A program made the translations under genes and the position numbers. Shown here in pieces: positions 1 through 8,028 of a stretch of 8,865 bases of DNA. The DNA is from Psychroflexus sp. GTDB taxonomy: Bacteria > Bacteroidota > Bacteroidia > Flavobacteriales > Flavobacteriaceae. The stretch covers positions 1-8,865 of the forward strand of contig PXBV01000182.1 of the NCBI GenBank assembly GCA_003565575.1. Reading direction: 5' to 3'. Each line of letters begins with the position of its first letter. The first letter of the stretch is position 1. The notes under the pieces were generated by a model, which was not told the origin of the DNA, ran no database searches, and was given only the letters and a program-made list of their open reading frames with translations.

Positions 1-200
1 GCAAACGCTCCAATTTCAATGGCATCTTTTGCATCATCAAGTAGAAAATCTATACGCTCTCTGGCTGTCATTTTACCTTTGCTGTGGTGTTTTTCTATTT
101 TTTTCTCACCACCCCCAAGGCTTACTTTAGCAAATCTACTCCTTAGGTCAGAGACTAAAAGTTTATTGTGATCTTCGTTTTTATTGAATTTTATATCCAT
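1..200 (-). CDS. Acyl-CoA carboxylase beta (carboxyltransferase) subunit, N-terminal part only
   Basis: This is the first 66 codons of a minus-strand gene that runs off the left edge. It starts at the ATG complementary to 198-200. The translation begins MDIKFNKNEDHNKLL and continues with SLGGGEKKIEKHHSKGKMTARERIDFLLD. That is the characteristic N-terminus of biotin-dependent acyl-CoA carboxylase beta subunits (propionyl- or methylcrotonyl-CoA carboxylase type, crotonase-fold carboxyltransferase), notably the GKMTARERID(F/Y)LLD segment. From family knowledge, such subunits move carboxyl from carboxybiotin to an acyl-CoA in the cytoplasm. The catalytic region lies outside the window, so the substrate cannot be assigned. 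The gene is divergent from tamB and shares a 181-nt intergenic region with it. I see no functional connection between the two. No exact TAnnTTTG box is present on this strand upstream of the start; the nearest is TATTTTAG (one mismatch), with a poorly spaced -33. Confidence 0.88.
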   Translation of the reverse strand, partial: MDIKFNKNEDHNKLLVSDLRSRFAKVSLGGGEKKIEKHHSKGKMTARERIDFLLDDAKDAIEIGAF

Positions 201-266
201 GTAATGTGTTGTCTTAAGTGAGTTGCTAAAATACAAAACCAAACCCACAAAGCTTTATTGATTTTT

Positions 267-274
267 TAAATTTG
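267..274 (+). promoter_or_regulatory. Second TAAATTTG box, alternative upstream promoter
   Basis: This is an exact TAnnTTTG match inside a 13-bp sequence (TAAATTTGATTTT) that recurs exactly 90 bp downstream at the likely tamB promoter. If active, it would give a tamB leader of roughly 100 nt. No good -33 TTG is seen at the expected distance. In DNA this AT-rich, a chance match is possible. Confidence 0.25.
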
Positions 275-356
275 ATTTTATAAAGGGTTTAAGTTTTTTT
301 TTCTCTATTTAACTTAATTTAAGGGCTTAGGTTTATTTATTACAGCTATCTTATTC

Positions 357-364
357 TAAATTTG
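357..364 (+). promoter_or_regulatory. Putative -7 promoter box (TAAATTTG) of the tamB-tamL operon
   Basis: TAAATTTG matches the Bacteroidota sigma-A -7 consensus TAnnTTTG exactly. It lies 17 nt before the GTG start of tamB, which would put transcription initiation around 370 and leave a leader of about 12 nt. No clear TTG -33 element is visible at the usual spacing, so the assignment rests on the -7 box and its position. A second exact copy lies at 267-274. Confidence 0.45.
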
Positions 365-381
365 ATTTTTAAATTTCTTTT

Positions 382-3300
382 GTGTCGAAACAGCAAAGAG
401 CATCTACATCTATTTATAAAAAGCTGCTAAGGATTAGTTTAAGGCTTATTTTAGTCTTAGTTTTTCTCTTTGTTGGACTCATTTTATTTATAAAAAGTCC
501 ATGGGGTCAAGACTTGATAGTAGGAAAACTAACTACTTATGTTAGTAAAAAAATCGATACGCCGTTTAGTATTGGAAAGCTTTACGTAACTTTTTCAGGG
601 AATTTAACTTTAGAGGAATTTTATTTAGAAGACCAATATCGAAATACTTTGGTGTATTCTAAATACTTGGAAGCTAATATACCTTTTAGACCACTTTTGT
701 TTGGTAATGAAATCAAAATTGATTTTGTAGAATGGAAAGGACTCAAGGCAAATGTGATTAGAAAAGATAGTATCAAAGGATTTAATTATCAATATATAAT
801 TGATGCTTTTATGTCTTCTGATGAACCCAAAACCACTTCAACAGAAGCTGAAAAAAACACTGAAAATGCTACTAAGTTAAGTATTGGTCGGATTGCTTTT
901 ACAGATTTTGACTTGAAGTACTTGGATGAGGTCATAGGAATAGATTCTGAATTGATTTTAGGGAGTTTGGAATTGGAGAGTAAATCCATTGATTTACAAA
1001 ACATGAAGTTTCATTTATCTGAATTAAACCTTAATGAAACTTCCATTTCTTTCTCGAAAACCAAAACTTCTGCGCCGTCTGAAGATGATGAAGAAACAGT
1101 TTTACCTTGGATTTTGGTCGATGAGTTTAACTTAGAACAAGTAAGTGTCAATTATAATTCGTTACCTGAAGATTTGTTTTCTGAAGGCTATATTGAAAGG
1201 TTTTCCTTTTCTGGATTAGAGGCGAATCTTGAAAATCAAAATTTTGTTTTAGATGAATTGGTCTGGGAAAAGAGCCATCTAAAGTTTGAAATGGAGTCTT
1301 TTTCTTCTGAAGTAGTTGTAGATGATTTACAGTTTTCTGCATTGAACGCCGACATCAACAACCAAATCGTTTCTTTGGCCGATTTTACTTGGAAAGACAG
1401 CAGTGTGAAGCTAGAAATGCAGTCCACTTCAACTGCTGATGCTGGTACAGAAAAAACCGTAGATTCCAACGAAGGTTTTTCTTGGCCGCAGTGGAAAGTG
1501 AATGTGACTCAAATCGATTTTCAAAATCAAAACATCGAATTTTTTCAAAATGGAAAGCGGCCCAAGAAGGGTAAATTTTCTGCTGAAGCTTTGTCTTTTG
1601 AGGACTTTAATTTTAGACTGAATGACTTTGAACTTTCCAAAGAGGAACACCTAAGCTTTAATCTCCATCAACTTCAATTTAGAGAGAAAAGTGGACTCAA
1701 TTTGAAGAATTTTCAAATGCTAACGCGATTAAATTCAGAAGAAACTTCTTTTGAAAAACTGAAATTTCAACTCAATAACACGTCTTTACAAGCTAGTTTG
1801 AAAACAAATTACAGGTCAATTGATGAATTGATTTACTCTCCTGAAGCCTCTGTTTTTGATTTTCGAGTAAATCATTATGTTGTAGACATTCAAGATCTGT
1901 TTTTATTATCTCCTGAATTAACTGAAGATGAGATATTTACATCTTTGGCGCAACATCATTTTACAGGTCAATTTGAATTTCATGGAGATCTTAATACCTT
2001 TAATGTTCCAAAGTTTCAAATGAAATGGGGAGACGATACTCGTTTGAATTTTCAAGGGCAAGCCAGTCATATCAAAGATTTAGATCAACTCCATTTTGAT
2101 ATTAAAAATTTAAAAGCTGATACTCGCAAAACAGATATACATGCGTTTATTTCTGAAGAAGACCTTGAGATTGCACTTCCAGATTCTATGACTCTTGAAG
2201 GGAATTTTAAAAAAAGTAAGTCAAAATATGCCACAAAAAGCTGGCTTAAAACCTCATATGGTAACTTACAACTCGATGGCGTTTTGGATCTAACGGATTT
2301 TTTAACATATGACATAAATCTTAACCTGAACGATTTAAAACTTAATGATATTTTACAAAACCAAGAACTTGGCCAGCTAAGTATGCTACTGGAGTCCAAA
2401 GGATCCGGAAATTCATTGAATGAGTTGGATGTAGATTTCACTTCTACCATAAATGGTTTGTCTTGGAATTCTTATGCTTTTTCTGAACTTTCTTTGAATG
2501 GAAGCCTAGATAGAGGAGTTGGAGGGCTAGATTTTGGTTATCATGATAATAACCTTCAATTTGATTTTGAATCTAAAATTGAATTGGACTCAATAGCCTC
2601 TAAACTCGACATAGCTTTGGATGTAAAAGGGATTCGGTCTCAAAAATTTGGGTTAACAGACAAAGACATACGTGCTAAAGTTCAAGCTTTTGTTCAGTTT
2701 GAAGGAAATCTTGAACACTATGGTTTGGATGCCCAACTTAAAGACGGTTTAGTTGTTTATGACAAAAGGCCTTATACTTTAGGTGATTTTTCGTTTTCGT
2801 CCACTGTAGATTCTACTCAAACAACCGCAAAACTTTCAAGTAAATTTTTAAATGCGTCTTTAGAAGCCAATGCTGATATAGCTGGGGTAAGTGAAAGTAT
2901 TCAAAACTACTTTAAAAATTACAGTCAAGGGGATTCAAAAAATGAGATTTCAGAAAAGCCAGTAAAATTGAACCTTAATTTTAGGCTTGTGGATGATCCG
3001 ATTTTATCTAATGTGTTTTTAGATGGAATTGAACGGATGGATACCATTGTAGGTAGACTTGAATTTGATGAAGCCAACCATAGACTTCAATCCGATCTAA
3101 ATTTACCGTTTATCAATTATCAAGGTAACCAAATTACAGGACTATTTTTCAATATTAATTCTGAAAATGAAAGTATTAAGAGTCGGCTTGGGTTTGAAAG
3201 TATTGTAACAGATATTGTTGATGTTGCTAAAACTGAAGTTACTGGAACCTTTGAAGACAGACAGTTGGATGTAAGCCTTAATGCATACAAAGACGAAGAA

Positions 3301-5592
3301 GATTTCTTTAGTTTAAAGGTTCATGTTGATGTCGAGGAAGAGGACTTGATGCGCATAAGAATTTCTCCAGATCATCTTATTTTGAATGGAGGATTGTGGG
3401 AAATACCAGCTGATAATGAAATACGTATTCAAAATGAAGCCGTGGAAGCTCATCAGTTTGAGTTGACGCGAAACACACAAAAGATTAGACTAACTCATGC
3501 TTTGGACTATGGCCAAAATCACTTAGGTATAGTCTTCGATAATTTTAAACTTTCTTCAATCTCAAGCTATTTTAATCCCGATGAAAGTTTAGTGTCTGGA
3601 AAATTAAGCGGCGATTTGGTAGTGATAGATCCATTTGTGTCTAAAGGTTTGGTGTCAAGTCTTCGCATCCAAGATTTAGCCATTACAGAAGTTCCTCTAG
3701 GAAACTTAGTGCTCAAGGCAGAAGCCTCTTCGGATGATGATTATGAAATGAGTCTCACACTGAAAGATAAAGGTATAGATCTAGAAGCAGCTGGTGTATA
3801 CCATACCAATGCTTACGAAAGTGATATTGATTTTGATGTGGATATTATCAAATGGGATATGCAGATTTTGGAAGGGCTGGCAGATGATTATATCAAAGAT
3901 TCTAAAGGGTATCTAGATGCAAATTTGAAACTGCATGGCGATACTAACAATATTCAATATGAAGGAAATTTAGGCTTTAAAAGTGTGGAGTTCAATAGTG
4001 TAGCTTTAAATACGACCTTCAAACTTAACGATGAAGTTATTCAGTTTAAAAATGATGAAATCTTAATTAAAGATTTTAAAATTAGAGATTTTAAAGATAA
4101 TAGCTTCATTGCCAATGGAACAATTCATACCCAATCTTTAATTAATCCGGAATTTGATTTGAATTTTAAAACCAAAGATTTTCAACTCTTAAACTCTACA
4201 TCCAATGAAAATGAAATGTATTTTGGCCAATTAATTTTTGATGCATCTGCTGGACTTCAAGGGAGCTTAGATGAGCCAAAACTTGACCTTGACATCAAAT
4301 TAAAGCAAGATACAGACCTTACTTATATCATACCAGAGTCTCAAGCGAGTCTGGTGGAGCGCGATGGTGTTGTACTATTTGTCAACAAAGAAAACCCAAA
4401 CGATATTGTGACACAGCAAGATGAAGATGCTTTAAATGCTGTGATTACAGGAATTGACTTAAAAAGTAAAATCAACATCCATAAAGAGGCAAAAGCTAAA
4501 GTCATTTTTAACAAACGAACTGAGGACAATGTTACCGTTCAAGGAGGAGGCGATTTTAAATTTGACATCAATAGAAATGGAAATATGAGTTTGGCTGGAA
4601 AGTATGAGCTTAGCAAAGGGCACGTAGAATTAAACCTCTACAATATTGTAAAACGAAAATTTGAAATTGCTCCCTCTAGTAGTGTAACCTGGAATGGTGA
4701 TGTATTAGATGCTATATTAGATATAAGAGGAATTTATAAGGTGCAAACCTCTCCCAGCGCATTGATGGCGTCTCAAACCGCTGGTGAAAACTCTATTGTG
4801 CAAAATAGATACAAACAGCAATTACCCTTTTTGGTATACCTGGACGTAGGTGGCTTGCTTATGTCTCCAAGTTTGGGCTTCCAACTGGATATGCCAGAAG
4901 ATAGACAAGGAGCCATTAATGGTTCCGTCTATGGAAGAATTACACAAATCAACTCGCAAAAAGAAGAGTTGAACAAGCAAGTCTTTTCATTACTGGTTTT
5001 GAATAGATTCTACCCAGAATCTGGGAATGATGGTAGCCAAGGTGGTGCGGCTACCTTAGCTAGAGACAATATCAATCAAGCCCTTTCAGATCAGCTTAAT
5101 GCATTTTCTGACAAATTAACAGGCAACACTGGGATAACGCTTAATTTTGATGTAAACAGTTACACTGATTTTGAAGGAGGAACGGCGCAAGACCGGACAG
5201 AATTGGATGTAACAGCGCAAAAGAAACTGATGGACGATAGGTTGGTGATAGAGGCCGGTAGCCAGATGAATGTTCAGGGAGAACAACGGCCAGGAGAAGC
5301 TCAAGCAGTGGTGGGTAATGTGAGTGTAGAATACCTTATTACTGAAGATGGACGCTGGAAGTTGCGTGGCTTTAGAAAAAGTGAATACGAGAATGTAATT
5401 GACGGGCAAGTTTTTGTAAGTGGTATTGCACTCATATTTACCAGAGAATTTAATAAGTTTAGAGCCTTATGGGATAAAGCCTACCGCAAAGCCTTAGAGG
5501 AAAAAGAATTTGAAGTAGAAGAACTACCCAAAGACGATAAGGAGAATAATCAGCAATCACCTGATGCTATAGATTTAAATCTCAATGAATAA
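382..5592 (+). CDS. tamB: Translocation/assembly module protein TamB (AsmA-like, DUF490 domain)
   Basis: A 1736-residue TamB-family protein, the inner-membrane and periplasm-spanning partner of the Omp85 protein encoded next. Seen: a basic N-terminus, then one hydrophobic helix (about 20-37), then SPWGQDLIVGKLTTYVSKK (39-57), the typical TamB opening after the anchor. About 1300 residues of amphipathic beta-strand repeats follow, broken by polar linkers (about 144-165, 229-238, 350-365). The C-terminal TamB/DUF490 domain (about 1385-1700) includes GGGDFKFDINRNG (from about 1387), LPFLVYLDVGGLLMSPSLGF (from 1481), NKQVFSLLVLNRFYP (about 1531) and SGIALIFTREF (about 1681). An acidic tail of about 35 residues ends the protein.

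Start choice: GTG at 382. An in-frame stop lies at 370-372 and the first internal ATG is codon 144, so only GTG keeps the membrane anchor. Known for the family: TamB forms a long hydrophobic beta-taco groove, acts with TamA in outer-membrane protein assembly, and is implicated in phospholipid transport. The stop overlaps the tamL start by 8 nt. Residues 273-348 contain an internal duplication. Confidence 0.95.
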   Translation: MSKQQRASTSIYKKLLRISLRLILVLVFLFVGLILFIKSPWGQDLIVGKLTTYVSKKIDTPFSIGKLYVTFSGNLTLEEFYLEDQYRNTLVYSKYLEANIPFRPLLFGNEIKIDFVEWKGLKANVIRKDSIKGFNYQYIIDAFMSSDEPKTTSTEAEKNTENATKLSIGRIAFTDFDLKYLDEVIGIDSELILGSLELESKSIDLQNMKFHLSELNLNETSISFSKTKTSAPSEDDEETVLPWILVDEFNLEQVSVNYNSLPEDLFSEGYIERFSFSGLEANLENQNFVLDELVWEKSHLKFEMESFSSEVVVDDLQFSALNADINNQIVSLADFTWKDSSVKLEMQSTSTADAGTEKTVDSNEGFSWPQWKVNVTQIDFQNQNIEFFQNGKRPKKGKFSAEALSFEDFNFRLNDFELSKEEHLSFNLHQLQFREKSGLNLKNFQMLTRLNSEETSFEKLKFQLNNTSLQASLKTNYRSIDELIYSPEASVFDFRVNHYVVDIQDLFLLSPELTEDEIFTSLAQHHFTGQFEFHGDLNTFNVPKFQMKWGDDTRLNFQGQASHIKDLDQLHFDIKNLKADTRKTDIHAFISEEDLEIALPDSMTLEGNFKKSKSKYATKSWLKTSYGNLQLDGVLDLTDFLTYDINLNLNDLKLNDILQNQELGQLSMLLESKGSGNSLNELDVDFTSTINGLSWNSYAFSELSLNGSLDRGVGGLDFGYHDNNLQFDFESKIELDSIASKLDIALDVKGIRSQKFGLTDKDIRAKVQAFVQFEGNLEHYGLDAQLKDGLVVYDKRPYTLGDFSFSSTVDSTQTTAKLSSKFLNASLEANADIAGVSESIQNYFKNYSQGDSKNEISEKPVKLNLNFRLVDDPILSNVFLDGIERMDTIVGRLEFDEANHRLQSDLNLPFINYQGNQITGLFFNINSENESIKSRLGFESIVTDIVDVAKTEVTGTFEDRQLDVSLNAYKDEEDFFSLKVHVDVEEEDLMRIRISPDHLILNGGLWEIPADNEIRIQNEAVEAHQFELTRNTQKIRLTHALDYGQNHLGIVFDNFKLSSISSYFNPDESLVSGKLSGDLVVIDPFVSKGLVSSLRIQDLAITEVPLGNLVLKAEASSDDDYEMSLTLKDKGIDLEAAGVYHTNAYESDIDFDVDIIKWDMQILEGLADDYIKDSKGYLDANLKLHGDTNNIQYEGNLGFKSVEFNSVALNTTFKLNDEVIQFKNDEILIKDFKIRDFKDNSFIANGTIHTQSLINPEFDLNFKTKDFQLLNSTSNENEMYFGQLIFDASAGLQGSLDEPKLDLDIKLKQDTDLTYIIPESQASLVERDGVVLFVNKENPNDIVTQQDEDALNAVITGIDLKSKINIHKEAKAKVIFNKRTEDNVTVQGGGDFKFDINRNGNMSLAGKYELSKGHVELNLYNIVKRKFEIAPSSSVTWNGDVLDAILDIRGIYKVQTSPSALMASQTAGENSIVQNRYKQQLPFLVYLDVGGLLMSPSLGFQLDMPEDRQGAINGSVYGRITQINSQKEELNKQVFSLLVLNRFYPESGNDGSQGGAATLARDNINQALSDQLNAFSDKLTGNTGITLNFDVNSYTDFEGGTAQDRTELDVTAQKKLMDDRLVIEAGSQMNVQGEQRPGEAQAVVGNVSVEYLITEDGRWKLRGFRKSEYENVIDGQVFVSGIALIFTREFNKFRALWDKAYRKALEEKEFEVEELPKDDKENNQQSPDAIDLNLNE
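1198..1425 (+). repeat. Internal tandem protein-level duplication in TamB (about 34 residues, period 42)
   Basis: TamB residues 273-306 (RFSFSGLEANLENQNFVLDE onward) align without gaps to residues 315-348 (DLQFSALNADINNQIVSLAD onward). Thirteen of 34 positions are identical, including paired F-S, L-x-A, N-Q, W, S, K, E-M and the terminal S. The start-to-start period is 42 residues (126 bp). DNA identity is low, so this is an old duplication. It fits growth of the AsmA/TamB beta-groove by adding strand units. Confidence 0.55.
5585..5592 (+). other. 8-nt tamB/tamL overlap (ATGAATAA)
   Basis: The string ATGAATAA holds the tamL start codon at its 5' end and the tamB stop codon (TAA, 5590-5592) at its 3' end, in different frames. 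Such short overlaps favour ribosome re-initiation and near-equal synthesis of the two partners. The upstream DNA has no strong Shine-Dalgarno sequence of its own. Confidence 0.85.
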
Positions 5593-7858
5593 AAATTTAA
5601 AAAATAAATACACTTTAGTAGTTATCATTTTAATAATGTTGACGTCTTGTTCTGTAAAAAAGTTCTTACCAGAGGATAAAACCTTATATACAGGTGCAGA
5701 TATTGAGTTTTCTGGGAAAAGCAGTGAGCAGACTAAAGAGTTGTCCTCTATTTTAAATTCTGCTATCTCAAGAAACACCAACTCTAAGCTACTGGGTTTG
5801 CGTCCAGGTCTTTATTTTCATTATAAATCCAACAGAGAAAAGCCAGGGTTCTTTAACCGGTTTATGAATAAACAAATTGGCGAAACCCCCTATTTTTTTG
5901 AATCTATAGATGTTGAATCCGCAGAACGAATTTTAATTAATCGACTAGAAAATAACGGTTACTTTGGGAGCCAAGTAAATTCTGAAATACATAGAGATTC
6001 AAAAAAACAAACCACCTCTGTTACGTATACCGTTGATTTAGCGAAGCCTTATCGTTTAAAACAATTCAAGTTCATTAAGGATAGTATTAAAGGACGAAAT
6101 ATTGCAAATGACCTAACAGCAGCCTTGGAAGACACAGAGATAAATGATGAGCAATTGTTCAATCTCGATAATTTTAAATCTGAACGTGAACGTATTGATG
6201 ACTATTTAAAAGAAAAAGGATATTATAATTTTAATTCAGATTTTTTGATTTTTGAAGCGGATACTAATGCTTATAAAGACAGAGGTTTTGATTTATACTT
6301 AAGATTAAAACGTAAAGTACCCGAAAAATCATTAGTACCTTATGTGGTTGATGAAGTGAATATTTTTCCTAATAGAACACTCTCAAGAGATGGACAATCT
6401 AAAGATACAGTAACTTACGAAGGCTTTAATTTTATACAAGACACAGTTTTTTTTAAGCCCAAATTATTAAAACCCTATTTACTTATTCAGCCAGGAGATA
6501 CATACAGTCCTAAGCTTTCAAGATATACTAGCAGACGCTTATCTTCCATAAGAACTTATAAATTTGTAAACATAGATTACAGTGTAAAAGATTCTGTTAC
6601 AGACGGTGAAGGAAAAAGGAAGCTAAAAGCAGACATCTTTTTGTCTCCACTTAACAAGCGTTCCCTGCGATTAGAACTCCAAGGGGTTACGAAGTCTAAT
6701 AACTTTGCCGGACCTAACCTAGGCGTAGTGTATTCCAATAGAAATGTATTTCAAGGCGGTGAATTGCTTAGGCTTTCGGCCAATGCGGGTTACGAGCAAC
6801 AATTTTTTGCAGGAGAAGATTTAGGTTTAAGCAGTATACAATTAGGACTAAAAGGCTCTATTTTGTTTCCAAGATTGATTTTTCCGATAGATTTAAACGA
6901 AAGTTTTGAATATGCTATCCCACAGACCAAGGTGAGTTTAGGCGTAGATTATTTGAACAGAACACAACTTTACACGTTAAACTCTGTGTCTTCATCTTTT
7001 GGTTATATTTGGGAAGGCAATCGCTTTGTAACTCATGAAATACGACCTATTAACTTAGAATATGTGAATTTAGGAAATACTTCCGAGGAGTTCGATGCAA
7101 TATTAGACAACAACCCTTTTTTAAGACGAAGTTTTGAGCAACAATTTATAGCAGGACTTACGTACAATTTTACCTATAATGAAATACGTGACCAAGCCAA
7201 AAGTGATGGCTTATATTTTGGGTTCAACTATGATATGGCAGGAAATGGCTTAGATCTTTTAGGGTCTCAAAATGCAGAAGGACAAAATACCTTTTTAGGC
7301 TTAGAATACGCCCATTATTTTAAAGCTGATATAGATTTTCGGTACCATTACACGTTTAGTAACAAGCGCAGAAAGTTGGTAGGTCGATTGTTTGCTGGAG
7401 CTGGACAACCCATAGGAACTACAGAATCGCTGCCCTTTGTAAAACAATACTTTTCGGGAGGTCCTTACAGTATAAGAGCTTTTAGAATACGCTCAGTTGG
7501 ACCAGGAACCTATTCCCCAGAAAGTGGCATTAATTCGTTTTTTGATCAATCAGGTGATATTAAACTAGAAGCTAATTTGGAATACCGCTTCCCAATTACA
7601 GAATATCTTAACGGAGCTTTATTTGCTGATGCTGGCAATGTGTGGCTGATGAATGAAAACGAAGCTTTACCAGGAGGACAATTGACGTCCAGCTTTTTAA
7701 ATGAAATTGCAGCTGGTCTTGGTTTTGGCTTACGTGTAGATGTTCAGGGTTTTGTGATACGATTGGATTTGGCCAATCCAATCAAAACACCAACAGGTTC
7801 GTTTACAGTAGAGCGATTACAGCCCGTGCTCAACTTTGCAATTGGTTATCCATTTTGA
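5585..7858 (+). CDS. tamL: Translocation and assembly module lipoprotein TamL (lipidated TamA/Omp85 family)
   Basis: A 757-residue outer-membrane Omp85 protein of the Bacteroidota TamA type. Seen: a lipoprotein signal peptide with lipobox LTSC (predicted lipidated Cys22), which E. coli TamA lacks but which defines TamL. The residues after Cys22 (SVKKFLPED) show no acidic cluster directly after the Cys, so no obvious surface-export signal. Three POTRA-like units follow (about 36-154, 155-246 and 253-358); the first is enlarged by an insertion around RPGLYFHYKSNREKPGFFN. A C-terminal beta-barrel spans about 360-757. It contains GGELLRLSANAGYE early on, the L6-type motif GGPYSIRAFR (IRAF at 630-633, alanine replacing the glycine of the canonical VRGF/IRGY) and a terminal aromatic beta-signal ending in Phe757.

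Expected role: to accept the TamB C-terminus through its POTRA/barrel and help assemble or supply outer-membrane components. The start ATG at 5585 overlaps the tamB stop by 8 nt, implying co-transcription and translational coupling. The length is intact and no frameshift is seen. Confidence 0.93.
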   Translation: MNKNLKNKYTLVVIILIMLTSCSVKKFLPEDKTLYTGADIEFSGKSSEQTKELSSILNSAISRNTNSKLLGLRPGLYFHYKSNREKPGFFNRFMNKQIGETPYFFESIDVESAERILINRLENNGYFGSQVNSEIHRDSKKQTTSVTYTVDLAKPYRLKQFKFIKDSIKGRNIANDLTAALEDTEINDEQLFNLDNFKSERERIDDYLKEKGYYNFNSDFLIFEADTNAYKDRGFDLYLRLKRKVPEKSLVPYVVDEVNIFPNRTLSRDGQSKDTVTYEGFNFIQDTVFFKPKLLKPYLLIQPGDTYSPKLSRYTSRRLSSIRTYKFVNIDYSVKDSVTDGEGKRKLKADIFLSPLNKRSLRLELQGVTKSNNFAGPNLGVVYSNRNVFQGGELLRLSANAGYEQQFFAGEDLGLSSIQLGLKGSILFPRLIFPIDLNESFEYAIPQTKVSLGVDYLNRTQLYTLNSVSSSFGYIWEGNRFVTHEIRPINLEYVNLGNTSEEFDAILDNNPFLRRSFEQQFIAGLTYNFTYNEIRDQAKSDGLYFGFNYDMAGNGLDLLGSQNAEGQNTFLGLEYAHYFKADIDFRYHYTFSNKRRKLVGRLFAGAGQPIGTTESLPFVKQYFSGGPYSIRAFRIRSVGPGTYSPESGINSFFDQSGDIKLEANLEYRFPITEYLNGALFADAGNVWLMNENEALPGGQLTSSFLNEIAAGLGFGLRVDVQGFVIRLDLANPIKTPTGSFTVERLQPVLNFAIGYPF

Positions 7859-7964
7859 TTATAACACTTGCTAACGTCCTCAATAGTTCGGCTATGCCTA
7901 GAACCAGAAATGAGAGACAAAAATCCTTAATTAACCTTAAGTGTGAAAAATAAAAGAGACCGCT

Positions 7965-7987
7965 GTGCGAAGTTTGTAACTTCGCAC
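7965..7987 (+). repeat. REP-like hairpin 1 (10-bp perfect stem, TGT loop)
   Basis: GTGCGAAGTT pairs perfectly with AACTTCGCAC around a 3-nt TGT loop. A further six pairs (7954-7959 AAGAGA with 7991-7996 TCTCTT) could form outside an asymmetric 5/3 internal loop, making a larger stem-loop. It lies about 106 nt after the tamL stop. The following sequence is C/T-mixed rather than a U-run, so it is at best a weak intrinsic terminator. Its reverse complement matches hairpin 2 at 19 of 23 positions. Confidence 0.75.
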
Positions 7988-8005
7988 TTCTCTCTTGGTA
8001 TTTAG

Positions 8006-8028
8006 CTGCGAAGTCACAGACTTCGCAG
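8006..8028 (-). repeat. REP-like hairpin 2 (10-bp perfect stem, ACA loop), inverted relative to hairpin 1
   Basis: CTGCGAAGTC pairs perfectly with GACTTCGCAG around an ACA loop. Aligned in reverse complement to hairpin 1, the loop is identical and all four differences are paired: the outermost pair G-C versus C-G, and the innermost pair T-A versus C-G. The stem is therefore kept by compensatory differences. The centres of the two hairpins are 41 bp apart. No U-run follows, which argues against an intrinsic terminator. Confidence 0.75.

Larger units (their letters stand above)
201..381. promoter_or_regulatory. Divergent intergenic region between acyl-CoA carboxylase gene and tamB
   Basis: This very AT-rich spacer separates two divergent starts. 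It contains two exact copies of TAAATTTGATTTT (267-279 and 357-369), each including a match to the Bacteroidota -7 box TAnnTTTG. It also has a run of nine T residues (294-302) and a small perfect dyad CTTAATTTAAG near 313-323. No gene is visible here. It is probably the promoter region for both flanking genes. Confidence 0.6.

Noticed and set aside
201..381. Riboswitch or small RNA in the divergent spacer
   Set aside because: Low-complexity A/T sequence with no extended stem or known riboswitch core visible.
7886..7904. GTTCGGC / GCC-TA-GAAC bulged stem-loop shortly after tamL, as a terminator
   Set aside because: Only seven pairs with a 2-nt bulge and no T-run after it; too weak to call an intrinsic terminator.
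7894..7953. 19-codon plus-strand ORF starting MPRTRNERQ between tamL and the hairpins
   Set aside because: Very short, no recognisable motif, no ribosome-binding or promoter signal; consistent with chance.
7965..7996. Hairpin 1 as the intrinsic terminator of tamB-tamL
   Set aside because: The stem is strong, but the sequence after it (TTCTCTCTT) is not a continuous T-run and the hairpin is over 100 nt past the stop; kept as a REP-like repeat with terminator function unproven.
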